Assembly (NCBI GenBank): GCA_037043235.1
Contig: JAWRVZ010000135.1
Span: forward strand, 1,785,501-1,849,500
Direction: 5' to 3'
From: Rhodeus uyekii
Taxonomy: Eukaryota > Chordata > Actinopteri > Cypriniformes > Acheilognathidae
Length of the DNA stretch: 64,000 bases
This document shows, piece by piece, positions 11,703 through 23,768 of this stretch. The notes below the pieces were generated by a model that had not been told where the DNA came from, ran no database searches, and saw only the letters and a program-made list of their open reading frames with translations. The translations under genes and the position numbers were made by a program. The stretch's first letter is position 1. Each line of letters begins with the position of its first letter.

Positions 11703-14700
11703 ATGGCAGCCTCCGGTGACCGCATGCAGAGCATCAACAGCGCGCTCTGCGAAATAGCCACAGAAACACTTACAAACACTCTTCTTACAACTTTGCAAAC
11801 ATTGACGAAAGCATTACGGGACGAGCAGCTCAGGTAACATAAAATGACCAGAAATGTGTGCGTTTATATTGCATAGATTTTTATCCAGAGAAACAGCAGT
11901 TTAGAATGGTATACATAACGCCCTCTTAGTCTCATCCCTAAGAGTCTCGTTACAGATAAACCAGTGTGCTGACACATGCATTTGTTATGAAGAAATTTAT
12001 TAAAGTGTACTGACACAGTTTGTGCTGTTTTGTTTCAGAAACAGTGTTGACAGGGAGACTCTTGGGAAGCTCGCTGCTGTGCTGTCAAGACTTTCTGTGG
12101 AGGTTCAGCTTTTGACTGAGGAGATAGACTCACAGGGAGAGGAAGGATGTCTGTGCCATAAACTCACTGCAGAGTGTTTCAGAGCACACAGAAATGCCTG
12201 CGTGCAGAGCCCTCAAAACCAGTGCTGTCTGAGGTCTGATCCTGCTAATAAAGAAGCCTTTTTTATTTACATTTATGCATTTGGCAGATGCTTTTATCCA
12301 AAGTGACTTACGTTGCACACATTGACATTCTAATCAGTTCTTGCTTTCCTTGGGAAGCGAACCCATGACCCTGACATTGCAAACGCCATGCTCTGCTATT
12401 TGAGCTACAGGAAATTTGAACAATTTCAAATTAAATTGTTATTGATGTCTAAATAATAACAACAATGTACATATATACATGCCTTTCATGACACCCAGTT
12501 ATTATATTATGTTATCGTTCTTATAGCATCTCGTGTGTCAAGTTACTTCATCTGTTAAACATATATTCTGTTGGACTGTAATTTTATAATACTGCTATAA
12601 AACAATTTATTAAGAAGCATGTTTACATGAAATATTTCAGACTATATCACCCAAATGTATTTTAGATATACTTATATATTTTCTATCTTATGTCAATATT
12701 ATGGACTGTGATATTGACCCTCGGTTTGTCATGTAAATAGCCCTGATGCTACCATGGCATTCAAAACATATAAAAAACAAATATATATTATTAAATAACA
12801 ACAGCACTTGAGCTGCATGAACTCCACAAGTTTGTGTAAACCTGGTGTTTTCCAACATGATTTGATGTCTGATTTGACCATCTTACCATCTGTACAATGT
12901 CACAAATTTGATTAGTGGCATAGAAATAGTACTGAATTGTTAATAATTTCTTCATTATATATCATAACTAGTGTATATATATATAGATAGATAGATAGAT
13001 TTAAAAAGTGATAAAACGTAGCATTAAAATATATATATTTAAAAATAAAATTTATGCTAGGTTTTTTTTCAAATCTTACTTTTTTTCTTACTCAGACTTA
13101 AGGATTTATTGTTTATTAAACCATAATCATTATAAGTATATGAATATTACTGTGGGTGTTATAACAAGAATTATTTTTTTTATCTTCACAGAGAGTTTGG
13201 CTCTATCAAGCTATCTTTTGAGATTTTGTCCAAACTCCTCAAGATTTCTTCAGGTGGTTCGAAAGACATTTATGATGGTGGGTTTCAAGTGTTTCAGCTC
13301 TATCTAAAAGATCTCTGTGAGATGAAGGGTGACGGGCAGATAAATCAATGTGCTCTCTCTCCTTTGGCAGCACTTCGATGTGGTATTCAGTTTCTTGGTA
13401 ACATTGCTGTTGGAAACCAGCTCTGCAAAGATGACATCTGGGAGCTTGGTTTCCCGCACATCTTTTGGTGAGTTAATTTATGGTCGGATGGCCGCTGGTG
13501 CGTTTCTTATGATGTCAGTCAAAAATGTGTTCACTGTTCGTTTACTCACATGCCACTTTTTTGTAACTGCTTCAAGGGACCTTTTGGAGCTCCCAGATGA
13601 GAAAGCCATTTCATACGCATGTATGGTGATCCACACTTGTCTGGATGAGCACAAGACAGAACAACTGGTTAAAGACGAGCAGCAGCTTAAATTGTCTGTG
13701 AAGATCATTGAATTGTGCAAGACCTTGCCTAATGTGGACTGGACGTAAGCTTGGTGTTTTGTTTCGATTCGTTTTCATTTAAACAAACTTAAAACAAGCG
13801 CTTCTGTCATCTAGACCTATTTTATATCCTCTTCTTACAGGGTCTTTATTGCCACACAACATTTCCTCAAGTCTTCAGAGCTTATTCGGAAGATGTATAC
13901 TGAAATGACCTATGAAGCAAGGTAAAAACTCAAATATTCAAATCAAATTTTGCACAAAAATGAGATGCTCATATCAAAGTCAATGCATCACAATTCTGAG
14001 ATTTAACTCTTGGATGATTTGAGTCGGTGTTGATACTCTTTGTTACAAGTTCTAGTGAGCTTGATCTTATAGGCAGCATTTTAAATACTTAAAATTCATA
14101 GGTAACGTCTTATCCTTCATGGTTAAGGCAATTCCAGAATGCATTGTGAGGATCTCTCGCAACTGTACAATATAAAGTCACATTACATAATTAAAAATAC
14201 ACTTTTTTTGTGTACTTGTGGCCTTGGTGTACAATTGTCTATTAAAAATATTCAGATAAATTCTAATTCCAAGGCCAATGAGGTTCTATTCTGGTTAGGA
14301 TGCTGCCTTAAGAGTTATTTCCCTATATATACAGCAAGATGGCTCACTAGAGATTGGGATAAAGCCAGAGAATCACTCTTAAAGTATAGTAAAATGGGCC
14401 ATAATGTCTTTTTAAATAATGGCATAATTGTTAATATTTTGTGTATGTAATTGTATTCTAACAGGCTCACGCTATTGGAGCTGATATTTGCACAGCTTGG
14501 TGTTGAGGAGGAGAAGGACCGTTTAATGCCCCTGAATGTAGCTCATTTCCTGGCTTCCTACTTCACTGATCACTGCAGAGTTGTTCTCACTCTGAGCTCT
14601 GAATCTTCAGATGACCAGGTCGGCCAATAGTACACCTCTCCTCAATATAATGCATGTTTTTATCAGTAGATATTGAATGTTTATTGTCTGAGATTGGGTA

Positions 14701-17700
14701 GTTAACTATGGGACTTTTCATTTCATATTGATATTGATTATTGTTTTTAGCATGTTTAAATATTTTAGTAGCATAGAATAGATTATTAATATAATTTATT
14801 GAATAAAGGAACAGGCTGTAGATACAGAAGAACAGACAATAAGAATATGTATAGTGTTACATTATACATTTTATTCTGAATCCTAAAAAAAAGCGCTTGA
14901 TTTCAGGAATAAATTTGATATGTATTAAAATGCATATACAGACTTGGTGAGCACACATGAACATTTCTTGCTGACCCCAAACTGTACTGTACATTTTCTA
15001 AAATATATACTAAACCTAGTATTTGTTTTGCGTTTGTAGGCAGCGATGGTTGTCATCAGGCTTTTAGACATCCTTTGCGAGGTGACCTCTGACTGCAAAG
15101 AGTTTAGGTCCCTGCAGGATCACTCTGGCCTTCTGAGCGCAACAGTCGGTAAATGTGGAGTCCTGGCATAATACATTTGCTTTTGTTGGAGATAAAAATC
15201 TTAATGCGTCCTTAATGTGAATACACAAGCCGTTGCCATAAAATGAAGATGCTAAATATTTGTTTTGGTACAACTGCATACTCCCTTTAAAAAGTCTCTT
15301 GTCTTAAAAACATGTGGCTGAGCTCACTATCCCCCATACTGTTTGTTTTGCAGATGATAAACTAATTCGAAAAATGTACCACACGCCCCTATATGTTTTT
15401 TTTTTCACCTTTCCCATTTAAAACACAAAGCAGCCATTTCAGTGGGGTGCTGTATGAAACCGACACCTCTGACAGGTCACAGCTCATTGCAGACAGACAC
15501 AATCTACATTCTTCACAGTCTCTCCTGTCATCGATCCAGCTCTGATGTCACACCTTAAATATGGGAGCTATGCCAGCATGCATTTCTTTCTCACTCTCAT
15601 CTTGTATGTAATGTGTAAATTCTCCTTATATCTTCTCTGTCTTTCCCAGATCTCTTGAAAGATGTCCACTTACTGGGCAAAACCAGTAAAAATGTGTTCA
15701 CTGCAGCACAGGATTTCTCCTTGACGAGGCCAGGGGGCGCCGACACCCACCTTGCCTTCAGTTTCAAAGCTCATCTCATTCGACTCATTGGTAACCTCTG
15801 TCATGGCCACATTGTCAACCAGGACAAGGTACGGCACGCGATTGCTCCTGGAAAATATTCTGTCTATAGTGCAGTTATGCTATTACAGATGAGCATATTT
15901 TCCAAACCTATATGGATATTGGAAAATAAACGGATTATAAAAGTCTAAATGCATAAATAAAAATTAATTTATGCATTTAGACTTTTATAATTGTTTTTTT
16001 TATCATCTAATTACATATAGGTTGGTTTCTTTCTTTTTTTATACATATCGGGTATACATGTGTGTATTAGGGATGTGCCTTTCGACTAATTTGTTAGTCG
16101 TTTAAACAAAAATTTTGTAACCGACTAGTCTAAGTAATGCCGCTAGAAATAAGGTCACATTTCTGCGGCGCGCTTTTCCTTCTGTAGTCTCAACTGCAGC
16201 TTTATGTAGCGAGAGGCGTGTGTGTCGGTTTCCATGGTGAAACCCGTGACAATGAGTTCAATAAACAGGTAAAGAATAAAAAAAAGTATATATCTTTCTT
16301 TAAGCTGAACGTGATCACAGTGACGGACAGTAGTAGTAAATGACGCGATAATCTGGCTTTTTCGGCTCGTCTCTCCAAACATTTCCATGTCTGTTATTAA
16401 TATGGTTTCGCTCGGATCCAGTGGAATCATTATATGTCAGTTTATAAAACACTTTTCTGTCTCCTACTACTTTAAAATACTCCCACACCTCGCTCGTCTT
16501 TCAGTGGTCATTATTAATATGACTGATATAAACAAAACGCATGGAAGATCTGCGGTAAAGATTTAGTTTCTGCTTGTTGTTTCCATGGCGATGCGTCATG
16601 CTTGTCCCATGGGTGAAAGTTTTCCGTATTATGACGGAATTCCGTATTTTGAACCTCGCCAGGAACCGTTTTCCAAATCGCGTAAATCCGTTGAGATTTC
16701 AGTTCGGGGGGGGGGTACAGGGCGACAGACCAACAGACCAATGTCCATGGCGACAGACCAACAGACCAATCGTACCTACTCGGCGATCTTCGGAGATAAT
16801 GTGATTACGTAGAGAATTACCCGAGAAGTTCCGGGTGGGCGACAGACGAACCGCGCGGAGTGCAGTTGTGTCGGCGATTCTGATTGGTCAGTGAGACTCC
16901 GGCGTCCAATCGTATTTTTCAATTTACACTCGCTTGAGGACAACAACAGGTACAAGAAAACAACGCTCGCAAATTTTAAAAGTAATCTGAAAAAAATGAA
17001 GAATTTGCCGGTTGGTTATAACACGAAGCAGCTTGAAGCTTTTTTGATGATGATGTAATGGATTGTGGTGATTAGAGAAAGTGAATTAAGTAACAAACCA
17101 AAATTAAATATAAATGTTAGTTATAGAACAACAGATGCAGAAGCAAAACCAATGACAGAGTTATAGAATACAATACTTCTGAAGGATTCTAGTAATAATT
17201 TAGAACTCCCAAAATTGGTGAATATTTTCTCAACTGCTAACTTAAAATACTTATTTCACACCCTTTTTATAGTAGCTGCAAGTTGCCAGGAGAGGTCGTT
17301 TCTACACAATAATTTGCAAGGAATGCAGGAGCTTCCAGGCGTTGCCCTGGACCTACCGGGGGCCCTGGCGGCCCCCAGGCCCCCAGCTTTAAGTTTCAGT
17401 ATTTTCAGTTTTGCCAACTTTCACCCATGTTGTCACATGACACACCGCAGCCGCAAAAGCTTTTGCTTTTGCAAAGTTTTGCTTATTTATTCAAAATATT
17501 CACACACTTGTTAGCTTTTTCATCGTTTCATCGGGATCGTTCTAATCCCACGTGTGATCGCGCGCGTCAGAGGGTTACATGTAAGGTTAAAATGTCATTT
17601 GAACAATAAAATCTTGTGGGTTTTTTTTTTCTCGTGTAGTCGACTAGTGTTTTCGGTGTCGACTAGTGGCATCCTGTTCCGTCTAGTCGACTACACTCGC

Positions 17701-17709
17701 ACATCCCTA

Positions 17710-17771
<62 letters not shown>

Positions 17772-20700
17772 ATACAGTAATACCTCGGTTTACGAGTTTA
17801 ATTCGTTCCAAGAGCGAGCTCGTAACCCAAAATGCTCGTACACCAAAACAATTTTCCCCATAAGAATGCACTAAAAATCAATTGATTCGTTCCACACGAC
17901 CATAAATACCCATTTTAAATATTTTTTTTGTTTTACCCTATTAATTACAGTTAAAATTATAACCATTAAGATCTCATATAAATACTAATTAATAATATAT
18001 AATTAAACTCTAAAAATACTAGACAATATACTGTACTGTATATACTATACTGTATACTTCAGCTTTGAGCAGCATCGCTGCTGGTGTGATGGAGACGAGT
18101 GGAGAGGAGGGGGGAGCGGGGTGTTACTGTCAGCAAGGGAAAACACAAAATCCGGATTCATAGTGCAGAAAACAAACAAAGTGATAATCCAGAGTGAAGG
18201 TCGTGGAACATAGAACACGGGAGAACCAAAGACAGCGCGGACATAACAGAGACAACGACTCGACAACACAGCAGTGGAGAGAAGTGAACGAAGTAGGCAG
18301 ATGAGATGAGAATAAGGTGTGTGAGACGATGGCCGTGGCAGTGATCAGTGACCACGTCCCCACTCACACCTCACACACACACACTCACACACACAGGCAG
18401 AACTAGGAGACAATGAATTCATGAACCGTGACAGTTACTGCTTACAGGGAGGATTTCGTACCTTCTTTCTATATGCTGTACTGTATGTATATATTTCACT
18501 ACGTGAACAACAGCGATCACAATTAATTAATGTTAACAAGACGAGGTAAAACCGCTGTAAATCACTTATAAAAGTATGCACTGTGGTGAATGATGCAACC
18601 AAACCGAGCGACGCTCAGAGAATGAATGAGTTAAGGGGTGATAAAGGGGTTGGAACCGCGTGACTGTTTAATGAGAGGCTGTGTTTAGGATATTTCCAGT
18701 AAAAATGTGCTGAGCGTTAGGACTTTTCCGTGGGTAAGGGAAAAAAATTCTCGCACACCGATACAATGCTCGTACACCGATTCGACTTTCCATGCTCGTA
18801 CACCAATTTGATCGTATACTAAGTCACTCGTAAACCGAGGTATTACTGTATATTTGTCATTTCTGACTGACTCTACCTTTCTTGCAATTCATCAATAAAA
18901 ACAGAATGGATTGATGGGTAAGAAAAACTGAAATGTCTGTGCCAAGGGAAGGAAGTATTTAGCAAAAATCTTGGAAATCATCTTTTAAACTTCCCCTTCT
19001 GCAATTTGAATGACTCTTTGGAATGTGAAGGAATGTGTTGGCTTTGAGTTATGAAACTAACGCCATAGAGCTTGCAGCCAAGTCCAGTAATGCACTGATC
19101 AACAGATGGCACAACCCAGTCGTGGTAAACACATTAACAATACTGCGGTTTAGAGCCTTACGCGCTGTCTGTCAACCCAGGCCTGGGCTTTTTGTTTGTA
19201 GAAGCTCCCTCCTTGAAAACTAATCAGGGGATTAACGCTGGTAGATAAAGGCTTGAGAACCAATCTGAATTTCATGCTTGTATCTATCATCTCATTTCTT
19301 ACCCAAATCTTTTTACACTTTGTCCTTTTTTTCCTTTTTTTCTTTTTAATGAATTCCCTTGTAAGCAGCCTCCTGCCATGGAGGGATATTCATCCTTTCA
19401 GGTCTTTCCCTTCAATCAGTAAAGGGGAGAACCTAGTACCGGCCTACCTAAATGGGGTCAAAGCACACAACTGAGAGTTCAAAGGTCAAAAAACAATAGC
19501 TAGTCTCCCCCAGTTTGCACCCTCAGTTTTTGACCAAAACTGTTCAAAAACCTTGTGACCATCTTCACTGCCTACTGGTCCTGTTGCTGCTTTCTAATGT
19601 GTTGTTCACTCAGAACTTGTTTTTGCATTTGGCTACGCTTCTTTTCCATTCCATTGCTTTTTAGACAAACATGTTTGAAAATTGTGCTTGCGTCTTGCAC
19701 AGGACACCATGTGCTAAAAACGTTATGCTGAAGTTAAAAAAAAGTTTAAAAACCTTTAATAATCATGTCCATTTTTTCTTTTCTATTTAGTGCCTTACAT
19801 TTCACATTCTGTGTCAATGGCATCGTCTTTGCTATAGAATCTCGTTAATCTTGTTTATGGAAACTGATAATATGGACAGCTCAACGTAAAAAGCAGCTCC
19901 CCACAGGCCACACAATAGCACTTTTCCTCTAAAATGAGCTTGAAACGAGACTCTCAATTGATTTCAACAGTTTACAATTATCATGTTACTAATGCTACTG
20001 CCATGCACAAATATTGGAAAAAATTATCAATTTTAATTAAACTGAACTATTTATATTGGTATATGTTGCTGTATTTAATTGTACACAGAAATACACGCAC
20101 ACAAATATATATTTATCTTTGGATTTTTCTTGGTATTTGCTAAAAGGTGACTTGGGTGGTAGTACAGTTGAGTTTTGTTCCAGCTTTTACGTCAGAAGCA
20201 CCAATGTCTTAAAATGCTGCATCTGCAATAGTGTACTACATGTGAGGATCGCCAAGCAAAGCTTCTTCTGTGGCTGAAGTGTACGGTTACACAAGTTTCC
20301 CTTACTTTTATTGCTAATACTACTTCCTCAATCAAACACCATGATGATCATTAGCATCAGAAAATTGTCAGGGCTCTATAGCTTGTGTATTCTCTTTCTT
20401 ATTCAGTTTTTATTTAATGAACTAAGGTGGTTAAAGGGCAACCGCTGTAGCTCTTGGGTTACGCTACGGACTCAGGGTAATGTACAGCATAGTTATAAAC
20501 TGCATGTGACGAAAACCAGCGCAAACCCATATGACTGTGCCAAACCACGGCTCAACCGCATGGACTTTCCTCCATGGAAAGTAATTGTTTTCTGACCAGA
20601 CTGGTTTGACAATTTTCCTTTTTTATTTTTTCCCCATTTGTCTCCTATAGGTAAGAGAAATGGACGGTATAGCTCTCATTCTGGACAACTGCAGTATTGA

Positions 20701-22184
20701 CAGCAACAACCCCTGTATCCTTGGTTGTGACTCCATTCACTTCACTTGTTCTATTCATTCTGTGCTTATGCGGTGTGTTTAATGAGCATTAACAACTGTG
20801 AAAAAATGCAAAGATATTGCTATCTAAAGTGTGAATAGCATTGTAATAGTTCTTTAATTGCATTACTAATGGAGGTTTTAATGCACTATTTGATGTTTGA
20901 GTGATTGGTGGCTTGTTCAGAGTTGAAATGTTATTAGAGCAAATCCAGCTCCTTGCCGAATGGTTTCATGTCCCTCCTCCTAGCAACGTCCCCTGCAGAG
21001 AGGTGGAACCATTGGGTTGACTCACAGTCATTTTGTATCCCTCACTCGTCAGTCTTCTTGTGTGAAATATCTAGTCATAATAGTTTATTAAGCTAAATGT
21101 GGGTATTGCATATGAGTAATTTTGTGGTGTTGACAGAAGTCGGTTTTATAGATGTGCAACACTTTCTGGAAAACTCGATTGAAATCCTGGGTGGAAAATC
21201 ACCAGTTGAATGAAATGAAGTGACATTTTGTATTTTTATAGTGTTGACCTGCATCTTGCCAACTCTGTTCCATATGAAACGGTTCATTGATAACACGACA
21301 ATCTGATGTATTGCAGCTGTGTTTCCAAAGGCTCCTTGACTGATGCTGGCACTGTTGTTAAAACAAAAAAAAATGCTTTCATTCTCTAGCGATCACTGCC
21401 GGTCTGTATTAGAGAAAGCAGGGCACAATGCCAGCTGTTCTTTCACCAGGGGATGAGCCACTAAGCTGAGTTTGTGTGAGCTTCCTGACTGCTTCAGGAA
21501 GTTGTCGTTCTTGCTTACCGTTTAGCGTGGTTGCTGGACCTAGTGATGCTAGCTTCACTTCTAATATGGCCAAAATATTTATAATGCTCAAGTAATTTTA
21601 CTGTAAATTTCGCATGGACATATGCCTTTGTTTTGGGTCTCAGGACCTTTTTTGGAAGTATCACGGACATATCATACATTTCTTTCCTTTAGACATAAAT
21701 TCATGGCCATAAAATGGGTGAAGAATCTTTTAAAGTCATGTTGAATGAGAATATCATGGGGGAATATTGTGGGATGGGCTTGGGACAGTATGAAACCATT
21801 AAGAACACCGTAAACGACTGTAAAAAACCAACAACAACCTTTGAGACCTCATAGCAACATCATGCCGACATCCCCTGCAGAGAGAGTTTGCACGGGAACG
21901 TACCACTTAAATGTTCATCCAAAAGTATAAAACCTAGTTTTTGTCCTTGATTTGAAATGTTTGTTTTGATACAATAACTTTCCTTAATAATCCTGCCAGT
22001 CATAAGCCAGTGGGCCGTGTTCGCCATCCGGAACATCCTGGAACACAACCTAGAGAATCAGAAGCTGATACAATGCCTTCGGAGACAAGGTGTGGCAGAC
22101 GACACAATGCTCAGGGACATGGGCTACAGAGTGGAAGAAAGGGACGGCAATCTACTCCTCAGGCCTCTAAAGAAGGACACATAG
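11703..22184 (+). CDS. atxn10: Ataxin-10 (10 exons, complete)
   Basis: Joined exons 11703-11833, 12039-12233, 13192-13467, 13577-13744, 13841-13921, 14465-14618, 15040-15148, 15650-15828, 20651-20714 and 22000-22184 give about 513 residues (human 475). Diagnostic segments are CFRAHRNAC (exon 2), ALRCGIQFLGNIA (exon 3), FKAHLIRLIGNLCHG (exon 8) and QWAVFAIRNILEHN (exon 10). The last three exons carry the conserved ataxin-10 domain, and the rest fits an armadillo/HEAT-like helical fold. Known family roles: cytoplasmic protein supporting neuronal survival, neuritogenesis, O-GlcNAc transferase interaction and ciliary/cytokinesis functions. An ATG immediately upstream at 11700 is in frame and could add one Met. 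Intron 8 (4.8 kb) contains two DNA transposons. Exon joins preserve frame throughout with no disabling changes. Confidence 0.95.
12258..12413 (-). repeat. Near-complete tRNA-derived SINE
   Basis: Read on the minus strand it begins with TCCTGTAGCTCAAATAGCAG (A-box-like) and has a B-box-like GGGTTCGCTTCCC. It continues through the body GGAAAGCAAGAACTGATTAG and ends in AAGTCACTTTGGATAAAAGC, CATCTGCCAAATG and an AT-rich tail. Its tail end lies only about 25 bases after the donor of atxn10 exon 2. Not a functional tRNA: no cloverleaf beyond the promoter boxes is evident. Confidence 0.8.
12970..12999. repeat. (TA)n/(GATA)n microsatellite in atxn10 intron 2
   Basis: Short TATATATATA run followed by about four GATA units. 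Simple repeat without other features. Confidence 0.8.
15934..15991. repeat. Perfect 25-bp-arm inverted repeat (hairpin) in atxn10 intron 8
   Basis: Left arm 15934-15958 and right arm 15967-15991 are exact reverse complements (each contains AAGTCTAAATGCAT or its complement), separated by an 8-base loop. Located about 105 bases after the exon 8 donor and about 75 bases before the hAT element. Could be a tiny palindromic element or a foldback from repair. Confidence 0.95.
16068..17709. mobile_element. Non-autonomous hAT-type DNA transposon, 1.64 kb
   Basis: Ends are inverted: TAGGGATGTGC at 16068 and GCACATCCCTA ending at 17709. They are flanked by an exact 8-bp duplication GTGTGTAT (16060-16067 and 17710-17717), diagnostic of hAT insertion. 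Subterminal zones are rich in CGACTAGT-type motifs in both orientations (about 16082-16135 and 17638-17695). No transposase frame is present, so it needed a helper element. Inside is a tandem pair GCGACAGACCAACAGACCAA at 16722 and 16750, and a poly-G tract near 16706. Lies in atxn10 intron 8. Confidence 0.9.
17722..17763. repeat. (TA)n microsatellite between two transposons
   Basis: About twenty TA units filling the gap between the hAT duplication (ends 17717) and the TA target site of the following element (17773). The adjacent GT-rich target site suggests both insertions went into an older simple repeat. Confidence 0.9.
17775..18848. mobile_element. pogo/Tigger-like non-autonomous DNA transposon, 1.07 kb
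   Basis: Inverted ends CAGTAATACCTCGGTTTACG (17775) and CGTAAACCGAGGTATTACTG (ending 18848) are exact complements, flanked by TA at 17773-17774 and 18849-18850. Subterminal repeats GCTCGTACACC recur near both ends (about 17833, 18770, 18796). TA duplication plus CAGTxxTACCTCGG ends resemble vertebrate pogo/Tigger elements. No transposase frame. Second insertion in atxn10 intron 8. Confidence 0.85.
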
Positions 22185-22974
22185 TTGATTAAGTGGAGCT
22201 GAGAGACTGCTATCCCGGGGCGCCCATCCCCACACCCCTTTACTATGCTATATTACACTCTGTAATATCCAATCAGTAGTTGGGAGCACAAGGGGGTGGT
22301 CTGTGCTTTGTGTTCTTCACACAAGAGGAAATCAATCAGAGGAGCTTATCTGAGAGAACTCATGCTGATGTCGGTGATGCATTTTGTGGTCCACAAAGTG
22401 GGATTCAAATCCTATGAAACAAGGAGAACCGTGTCTTCCTGGCTTTTCAGCCACTAAAGAGACTCATGACCAACAGGGCGTAGAGGTTAATCCCTAATTC
22501 ACTGCATTTTATAGAGACCAGGCCACCTCTTGATCTGTACACATAAAGTTCGCCTCTAAATAGCCGTGAGACTCAGATCCTTTCTTTTTGAAAGCTCTCT
22601 CAAGATTTTGTTTACAAAGCTGTTCTATTTCAACAATTCCACTTTCTTCCTGTATAGCTTGGATGTATATTACTAAATGGTAGGATTGTTTATTTAATAC
22701 TTAGTGCACTGTTACCTAGGTTTATATTCTATAATATGATAATTTCTAACCATTGAAGAAATACCACTCTCATGTTTATGCGAGTTTGCAGTCAGTGCAG
22801 CCCCCACTACCTACTACAGGCAACATGCCTCGACAAACTACGCTTACTGAGAGCGTAGCATGCGGCACAGAAAAGTGTTCGAAAACTGCTAGATCAGTTT
22901 TTTTGTTTTTTAAACAGTATCCATTCATAAGTTTGGGTTTGGTAATACATTTTTGAAAATTAGTCTTATGCTCA
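22185..22974 (+). other. atxn10 3' flank / probable 3'UTR
   Basis: No coding feature. No canonical AATAAA was seen before the one at 23005-23010, which lies inside a repeat fragment, so the true 3' end is not resolved by sequence alone. Confidence 0.4.
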
Positions 22975-23047
22975 ACAAGGCAGTATTTGTTTGATCAAAA
23001 ATACAATAAAACAGTCATGTTGCAAAATATTATTTTGCAACATGACT
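22975..23047 (+). repeat. Cyprinid repeat head fragment ending in a palindrome
   Basis: CAACAAGGCAGTATTTG followed by TTGATCAAAAATACAATAAA matches the start of the abundant cyprinid repeat (compare 40039). It ends in a perfect palindrome: 23013-23029 and 23031-23047 are exact reverse complements around one base at 23030. Confidence 0.7.
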
Positions 23048-23089
23048 AAGCTATCATGACGAAGCTATCACTTTTTTTTTGTTCAGTCA

Positions 23090-23768
23090 TTGAAGATGCC
23101 TTATTGGTGTTAGAGGAGAATGACCAGACTGGTTTGAGCTAATAGAAAGGCAACAGTAACTCAAATAATTACTTGTTTTGTTACTTAAATAATAACAATT
23201 TTCTTTGCTACAATTAGTATGGGCTTGTCAAAATTGGATAATAGAAGATTGTAAACAGGTTGACTGGTATGATGAGTTTAGATTTCTGTGACAATCAGAT
23301 GATAGGGTCAGATTTTGGCATAAACAACATGAAAGCATTGATCCATCATGCCTTTTTGTATAAACTGTTCAGGCTGCTGGTGGTGTAATGTTCTGAAGGG
23401 AGATTTTCTTAGCACACTTTGGGCCCCTTTGTACCAATTAAGCTTTGTATGAGTATTGTTGCTGACCATGTCCATTGCTTTGTGTTGTGATGACCACGGT
23501 GTTCCCATCTTCTTCCAGCAGGATAATGTGGCATGTCACAAAGCATATCATCTCAAACTGGTGTCTTGAACATGACAATGAATTGACTATACTAAACTGG
23601 CATCCCCAGTCACCAGATCTCAATCTAATAGAGCACCTTGGGATGTGATTGAACTGGAGATTCACATTGTGGATGCTCAGCCGTCAAACCATAAAGAATT
23701 AAGACAGTTCTGAAGAGAAAAGCGGGTACCAAAAGATGTACCCAATAAAATGGCCGGTGAGCCTATAT
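23090..23768 (+). pseudogene. Dead Tc1/mariner-family transposon, 3' half with transposase remnant
   Basis: Frameshifted remnants of a DDE transposase read on the plus strand: near 23517 a QQDN.ACHKA-like segment, and near 23608 SPDLNLIEHLG, equivalent to the SPDLNPIEHLW signature of Tc1 enzymes. The right end near 23738-23768 (CCCAATAAAATGGCCGGTGA) matches the terminal repeat of a very common fish Tc1-like family. The 5' part is missing and stops interrupt the frame. Confidence 0.8.

Noticed and set aside
12352..12413. tRNA gene suggested by A-box and B-box-like motifs
   Set aside because: The motifs are the head of a SINE whose body and tail follow in order; no acceptor-stem pairing seen.
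20715..21999. Fish counterpart of the ATTCT repeat of human spinocerebellar ataxia 10 in atxn10
   Set aside because: The last introns were inspected and hold only isolated CATTC/ATTCT words, no tandem array.
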